64,000 bases of DNA from Macrolepiota albuminosa (taxonomy: Eukaryota; Basidiomycota; Agaricomycetes; Agaricales; Agaricaceae). Below the pieces are notes generated by a model that saw only the letters and a program-made list of their open reading frames with translations, made no database searches and was not told the DNA's origin. The stretch is from assembly GCA_027475525.1 (NCBI GenBank), contig JAMWFC010000132.1:1155052-1219051 (forward strand). The letters run 5' to 3'. This document shows positions 59,552 to 64,000 of the stretch, one piece after another. Position 1 is the stretch's first letter; each line of letters begins with the position of its first letter. The position numbers were made by a program, and so were the translations under genes.

Positions 59552-59952
59552 TCCGTTACTAATGGATAGATTCAAAGGTCGGATAACACAATAAACGGAC
59601 GCCCACCTACGTTTCCGCAGGTTCCCATATGGATTTTTTGAGGTGGAAGGGAGTGGCATACCTCCCAAAAGAGTTTTTGTGGCCTGAAAGGGGTGTTGGC
59701 ATCAGCAGCCATCAGCTGGCATCCGTCGGAGTTCGTCGGCAGCCATTGTGACCCGCTGGCATCCGTCGGCATCTGTTGGCATCCGTCGTGCATCCGTCGG
59801 CATCCGCCAGATATCCGCTGGTATCCGTCGGAATCCATGGGAATCTGTCAGCAACCCCCAGCATCGTCTGGCATCAGGGTGGGAGAGAAGGAAACAGGGT
59901 GTGTGGGTGTCCGCCGCATGGGGTGGCGTCTTGGAGAGCGTGGGGGTGGCGG

Positions 59953-60106
59953 AAGAGGGATGGGGGTGGGGAGAAAGAGGGGGAAGGGGGAAGGGGAGGA
60001 GCGTGGGTGTCCGCTGGTACGCCAGCGGAAAGAGGGATGGGGGTGGGGAGAAAGAGGGGGAAGGGGGAAGGGGAGGAGCGTGGGTGTCCGCTGGTACGCC
60101 AGCGGA
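59953..60106. repeat. 77-bp period tandem duplication (11 of 14)
   Basis: 59953-60029 is repeated exactly at 60030-60106 in the GC-rich region. Confidence 0.85.
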
Positions 60107-60194
60107 CGTCAGGTCAGGGGGGAGGAGGGAAGCGGGATGCATGTGGTGGACGGGAGTGGCGTGTGAGGTAGTGTGGGGAGTGGAGAGGATGGCA

Positions 60195-60348
60195 CTGGGG
60201 AGAAAGAGGGGGAAGGGCGGAAGAGGGTGCGTGAGTGTCCGCTGTCTGCTGGCATGCCAGCGGACGGTAGCCTGGGGAGAAAGAGGGGGAAGGGCGGAAG
60301 AGGGTGCGTGAGTGTCCGCTGTCTGCTGGCATGCCAGCGGACGGTAGC
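60195..60348. repeat. 77-bp period tandem duplication (12 of 14)
   Basis: 60195-60271 is repeated exactly at 60272-60348. Confidence 0.9.
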
Positions 60349-60374
60349 AGACGGTAGCTGATGTCAGCAGTGCA

Positions 60375-60454
60375 ACCAGTCCCACTAGTTCAGTGGAATA
60401 TTCATTTATTGATATTCAATATTGTGTACAGTGGTGGGTTCTACTCCTACTTCA
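60375..60454 (+). other. tRNA-like sequence 2
   Basis: The A box CTAGTTCAGTGG is followed by GAATATTCATTTATTGATAT, then a B-box-like GGGTTCTACTCC. It aligns with the four other AATATT-type tRNA-like copies. The acceptor stem is poor. Confidence 0.45.
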
Positions 60455-60837
60455 CCTTAACAGGGACTAATGCTGTGTTTTTATATGGGTGCATTTTTGC
60501 TCTACATATACATCGCACTGACCTGGAGTATGCGCCTGTGGTAGTAGATCTGACCAAAACTCTAGGAATTACTGAAACGAGAGAGGATGGGGGAGTTGAC
60601 ACATGAAATTATTCCAGTTCACATGACAAGTGACGATACACTAGGGCTGACTACCTTTTTTACAAAGACCAGCACAAAGGTAGCCCACCACAGTGTATTA
60701 TCAACTGGTCATGAGCACTGGAATGACCACATGTGTCAACTCGTCCATCTTATCCCGCTGCAGAAATCTCTGGAGTTTTCAATGGATCAAATTCATGACG
60801 CTAGCGGACATCAGTGGCCTGCTGCTATTATATAATG

Positions 60838-60917
60838 TGAACTATTGGGAGTCGAACCCACTTCTTGTGCACAATATGAAATATCAATTGATGAATATTC
60901 CATTGTACCACAGGCGC
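60838..60917 (-). other. tRNA-like sequence 3
   Basis: Minus-strand GCGCCTGTGGTACAATGG (A box TGGTACAATGG), then AATATTCATCAATTGATATT, then GGGTTCGACTCC (B box). It is in the opposite direction to the other AATATT-type copies. Confidence 0.5.
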
Positions 60918-61154
60918 TTGCTACAAGTCAGGACGGTGTTCATGTAGTGCACAAACAGACCCATACAGAATTTGAACGGATAGAGATTTTACTGCAACTG
61001 GTGCATCTGTATTGAATTGACAATATTAGACTGATATTTATTTACACCATAGAAGTATACAGGAAAGAGGAAAACCATGGTTTGTAGCGGAATATTGGAC
61101 TGATATTGATTTACACCATAGCATTATACATGAAGCGTCAGCAATGTAAAGTAA

Positions 61155-61233
61155 GCATCGGTGGTCTAGTGGAATATTATCCATTGGTCATTATTATGTC
61201 TTGCAGTAGACGGGTTCGATTCCTACTAGTGCA
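61155..61233 (+). other. tRNA-like sequence 4
   Basis: 79 nt starting GCATCGGTGGTCTAGTGG, as in tRNA-Gly genes, with A box TGGTCTAGTGG and B box GGGTTCGATTCC, ending CTAGTGCA. Six of seven acceptor pairs form. The middle is longer and AT-rich, unlike a normal anticodon arm. Confidence 0.55.
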
Positions 61234-61367
61234 TTTTCGTCTCACTGTTTAGAATTTTTGACCTGCTTAGCTAATTGTTATTTACTACACAGTATGATAA
61301 ACAAAGTAACGTCCTAATTTAAACAGCGTGACATGATATCTATTTAGACTATAGCGGTGTACATTAA

Positions 61368-61447
61368 GCTTTGATGGTCTAGTGGAATATTATCCATTGG
61401 TGTTTATTGTGTGTTGCAGTAGGTGGGTTCGACTCCTGCTTAGTGCA
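61368..61447 (+). other. tRNA-like sequence 5
   Basis: 80 nt starting GCTTTGATGGTCTAGTGG and ending TTAGTGCA. Same A box, B box GGGTTCGACTCC. The T stem pairs fully with wobbles. Confidence 0.55.
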
Positions 61448-61585
61448 ATGAACATTAAGACGTTTGCCTTTTTTGACCTGCTTAGCTAATTGTTATTTAC
61501 TACACAGTACTCCTGCTTAGTGCAATGAACATTAAGACGTTTGCCTTTTTTGACCTGCTTAGCTAATTGTTATTTACTACACAGT
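61432..61585. repeat. 77-bp period tandem duplication (13 of 14)
   Basis: 61432-61508 is repeated exactly at 61509-61585, starting inside tRNA-like sequence 5. Confidence 0.9.
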
Positions 61586-61659
61586 ATAATAAATAAAGTA
61601 AGGTCCTAATTTAAACAGAGTGACATGATATCTATTTAGACTATAGCAGTGTACAGTAA

Positions 61660-61739
61660 GCATCGATGGTCTAGTAGAATATTATCCATTGATGTTCATT
61701 GTATGTTGCAATAGGTGGGTTCGACTCCTGCTTAGTGCA
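61660..61739 (+). other. tRNA-like sequence 6
   Basis: 80 nt starting GCATCGATGGTCTAGTAG and ending TTAGTGCA. Compared with sequence 4, position 7 of the acceptor changes G to A together with C to T at its partner, keeping the pair. The flanks (GACCTGCTTAGCTAATTG, TGACATGATATCTATTTAGA) are shared between copies 4-6, so the unit repeats in tandem. Confidence 0.55.
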
Positions 61740-61934
61740 ATAAACATTAGGACCTCTGCAATTTTTGACCTGCTTAGCTAATTGTTATTTACTAAACTGT
61801 AAGATAAACAAAGTAAGGTTTTGTCAAGCAATAAATCAAACTTCTTTTGTAATTTAAACAGGGTCACATGATATCTATTTTCAGAACTTGCTTCGTGTAA
61901 AGTTCTCGTCCGTTTCTTTAATCCTCCATCCGCC

Positions 61935-63913
61935 ATGTCTAACGAAGAACTCCACCAACGGGTCGTTGACGCGGATGTTCGAGTATTATACCTTGCTCTC
62001 AGAGGAGACCTGCGACAACTCAAAGCACAGCAGAAGGACCTGGTAAAATACAAGCACTCCTGCCTAATAGACATGCACTAATAGTCGTCCTGTAGATTGA
62101 CATGTGGTTCAAGGTTAGGGACGTCAAGGATGACAAGAAACTCCTCCTTGATGCCAGGAGAAGTTTCATCAACGAAGTTATCCCGCTACTCCAGAGCAAG
62201 CTTTCTGACAAGGATATGACCAGGCAGTTGAAGGACGCTGCGAAGAAATGGACCCAGAGGAGCGGAAGGGGGGAGGAACCAAGTAGGGGCGAAGAACGAC
62301 CTGATCCATCGACCGAGGCCAGTCTGTCGACGGCACCAGCACGAGAAGACCGGATAGGTCATAGGCTGGCAGCAGGAGATTCGTCTGGTCCGTCACCGAT
62401 TCCGAAGAAGAGAAAACGACAGAAGACCGGATAGGTCATAGGCTGGCAGCAGGAGATTCGTCTGGTCCGTCACCGATTCCGAAGAAGAGAAAACGACCGA
62501 GTCCTCCAGCAGCAGGAGATTTGTCTGGTCCGTCGCCAAATCCCAAGAAGCCAAAATGGGTGACCTATATTGGTCAACCTCCTCCTGGTACCTATCGTCG
62601 ACAGAAGGAGCAGGAGGATGAGGATGAGGATGAGGATGAAGAGGAAGAGGAAGAGGAAGAACAAGAGGGCAGGATACCGAAGGGGGAAATTACTGGAGGG
62701 ATGCTGTTGGGCAGGTATCTGAGGACAGCACCTCGTCGCGAGGGTCAGCACATCAACCCCCCTTGCCAATATTGCGCAAGTAAGCGGCTACAGTGTGTCA
62801 GGACAAAGGGCGGCACCGCATGCAATCCCTGCTGGCTCATTCACAAACGAACATGCAGCCTGACAATTGTCAAGAAAACCGTCAAGCCCAGCAACAAGGG
62901 AAAGGGGAAAAAACCACTGAGAAAGAAGTCAGTGACGATTATTGAGAGTGATGATGGTATGAAACTCTTTTCCTGCTCAAATAGCTAACCAATAGTTAGC
63001 AGATGAACCAACCAGTCCAATCGCGGGACCATCAAAACCGTCCGTCCATCCATCCCAACCGTTGACCTCCAACCGCCCAGCAGACCCTCTTCCAGTCAAG
63101 GGAAAGGGCAAGGAGCGAGCAATGGAGTCTAGTCACAGTGAGGACATTGTGGCTGGTGTAATGTCAGGGGTGGAGAGCCGTTTGGACAGGATGGAGAATG
63201 GGTTCCAGGAAGCATTGCGGAATGTTGGGGAGTAGGTGCGGGACAGGTTTGTCATGGCTGAGGCAAGCTGGTTACCGCGTATTGAGGACTTCTTCCGTCG
63301 CTACCAGACTCAGGTCGACACGCTCGGTGGCCGCATAGAAACCCTGCAAACGAATGTTTCTCTTGTGGGTGAGACACTTGAAGACCACGCCGGACGTATC
63401 CGTCAGACGGAAGAGCAGATCCGCAATATTTGGGGTGTGGTTGACACTTTGCAGAATCAACTTCACATCTCTACCCGTCCCTCCAGTCTGTCAGCTCAGG
63501 ATGATGTGGCAGTGCATCCAACAGGGCACAGTGGACTTGGACCCATCGTTGAAGAGGAAGAAACCACTCCTGACCCCATCGCTGACCAATCCCCTGCCAC
63601 TGCTGACATATCCGTTCCCACTGGTGACACCTCTGCCCTTGCCACTGACCAATCCCATCACGCCGCTGACTTATCCGCTCTCACCGTTGCTCCGTCTCCG
63701 CTTCAACAAACATCCTCAGGGACAACTCCCGCACGAACATCTCCATCACCCCCTCAACCATCTTCCGTCCCTCCGCCAGTCCCTGCTAAGGACCCTCTCC
63801 CTGGCCTAAGGGGACGGGCTCGCAGCAACTCCCAAAGTAGTCGGCCGCCAATGCAACGGACCCGATCATCCAGTCGGCTTACTGAGAGATGGAAGGCAAC
63901 AGAAGAGAAGTGA
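61935..63913 (+). pseudogene. Zn2Cys6-like zinc-cluster protein (frame broken by a probable assembly duplication and one TAG)
   Basis: Exon 1 is 61935-62042 (MSNEELHQRVVDADVRVLYL..). A 53-bp intron leads to exon 2 (62096-62956), and a 46-bp intron to exon 3 (63003-63913). Exon 2 as given stops at 62434, but collapsing the 77-bp duplication at 62344-62497 makes it open to its end. It has a helical N-terminus, Pro/Lys-rich repeats (GPSPIPKKRKR), an acidic run (EDEDEDEDEEEEEEE), and the cluster CQYCASKRLQC..CNPCWLIHKRTC with Zn2Cys6 spacing C-X2-C-X6-C-X8-C-X2-C-X6-C. Then come basic KGKGK linkers. Exon 3 has a probable coiled coil (TLGGRIETLQTNVSLVGETL) and a Ser/Pro-rich, basic C-terminus. An in-frame TAG at 63233-63235 remains. 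The plan matches the antisense gene of the gypsy element at 11746-14172. A DNA-binding nuclear protein is likely by inference. Confidence 0.65.
62344..62497. repeat. 77-bp period tandem duplication (14 of 14), in a coding exon
   Basis: 62344-62420 is repeated exactly at 62421-62497. As 77 is not a multiple of three it shifts the frame and creates a TAG at 62432. With one copy removed the frame runs on into PKKPKWVTYIGQPPPGTY. Confidence 0.9.
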
Positions 63914-64000
63914 AGGATGGACGATTACATATTTTTTTTTCGCTATGACAGACATTCGTACATTCTTGTAACCCTATAGTTTACAAAAATGTAATATAAC

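Larger units (their letters stand above)
58791..60360. repeat. GC-rich low-complexity region with CCAGCGGAC words
   Basis: The composition changes sharply near 58790. CCAGCGGAC, its complement GTCCGCTGG and AGCGGACATC recur many times. 59693-59860 is an imperfect array of a ~12-bp word GGCATCCGTC. Palindromes occur at ~60008-60029, 60086-60107, ~60248-60265 and 60325-60342 (for example GCTGGCATGCCAGC). Long open frames here follow from composition and are not called. Confidence 0.7.

Noticed and set aside
59693..60385. Long overlapping open frames on both strands (157-227 codons)
   Set aside because: They come from GC-rich low-complexity repeats without stops, run on both strands and three frames, and have no domain.

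Overview
The window looks like nuclear DNA of a mushroom-forming basidiomycete (Agaricomycetes). The evidence is short GT..AG introns of 46-68 bp, a DUF6533-type membrane-protein gene, a multi-exon GNAT gene, fungal amidase genes, and Ty3/gypsy and Ty1/copia elements of the kinds common in agarics. It is accessory, repeat-dominated sequence. Few genes are intact: an amidase (2837-4935) and a seven-exon GNAT acetyltransferase (52683-53709). A zinc-cluster gene (61935-63913) would be near-intact if one apparent assembly duplication is collapsed.

Layout. 380-1745 is a satellite with a ~69 bp unit. 2679-29710 and 42403-49505 are two copies of one segmental duplication carrying amidase plus DUF6533 genes; copy 1 keeps the working amidase and copy 2 is a pseudogene. 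Copy 1 was opened by a minus-strand copia element (8633-28227, 5-bp duplication GTAGG). That element carries a TG..CA solo LTR in its RNase H (9404-23415), and the solo LTR carries a complete-length gypsy element (9588-22808). The gypsy element carries a further short LTR in its own RNase H (16834-17737). The second copy of the segmental duplication preserves the empty sites, so the order of events can be read directly. 29.7-34.9 kb is AT-rich decayed sequence with a LINE fragment (32248-33630, 17-bp target duplication). 34928-42100 is a decayed plus-strand chromovirus with a chromodomain, broken by a minus-strand copia gag fragment. 49.5-52.6 kb holds inverted-repeat clusters and short tandem repeats. 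55.4-57.0 kb is a solo LTR nested around another solo LTR. 57.8-58.3 kb is a reverse transcriptase relic. 58.8-60.4 kb is GC-rich, palindrome-rich DNA. 59.4-61.8 kb contains six tRNA-like sequences with A-box and B-box motifs.

How the parts work together. The gypsy element encodes gag-protease-RT-RNase H-integrase on one strand. Between integrase and the 3' LTR it has an opposite-strand gene for a six-cysteine zinc-cluster-like protein with a C-terminal helical segment. The 61.9-63.9 kb gene has the same layout, so it may be the antisense gene of another such element that runs past the right edge.

Main caution: at least 14 places carry a tandem duplication with a period of exactly 77 bp, most of them perfect. 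This is best explained by uncollapsed k=77 overlaps at contig joins, not by biology. At least one of them (62344-62497) breaks a gene artificially.
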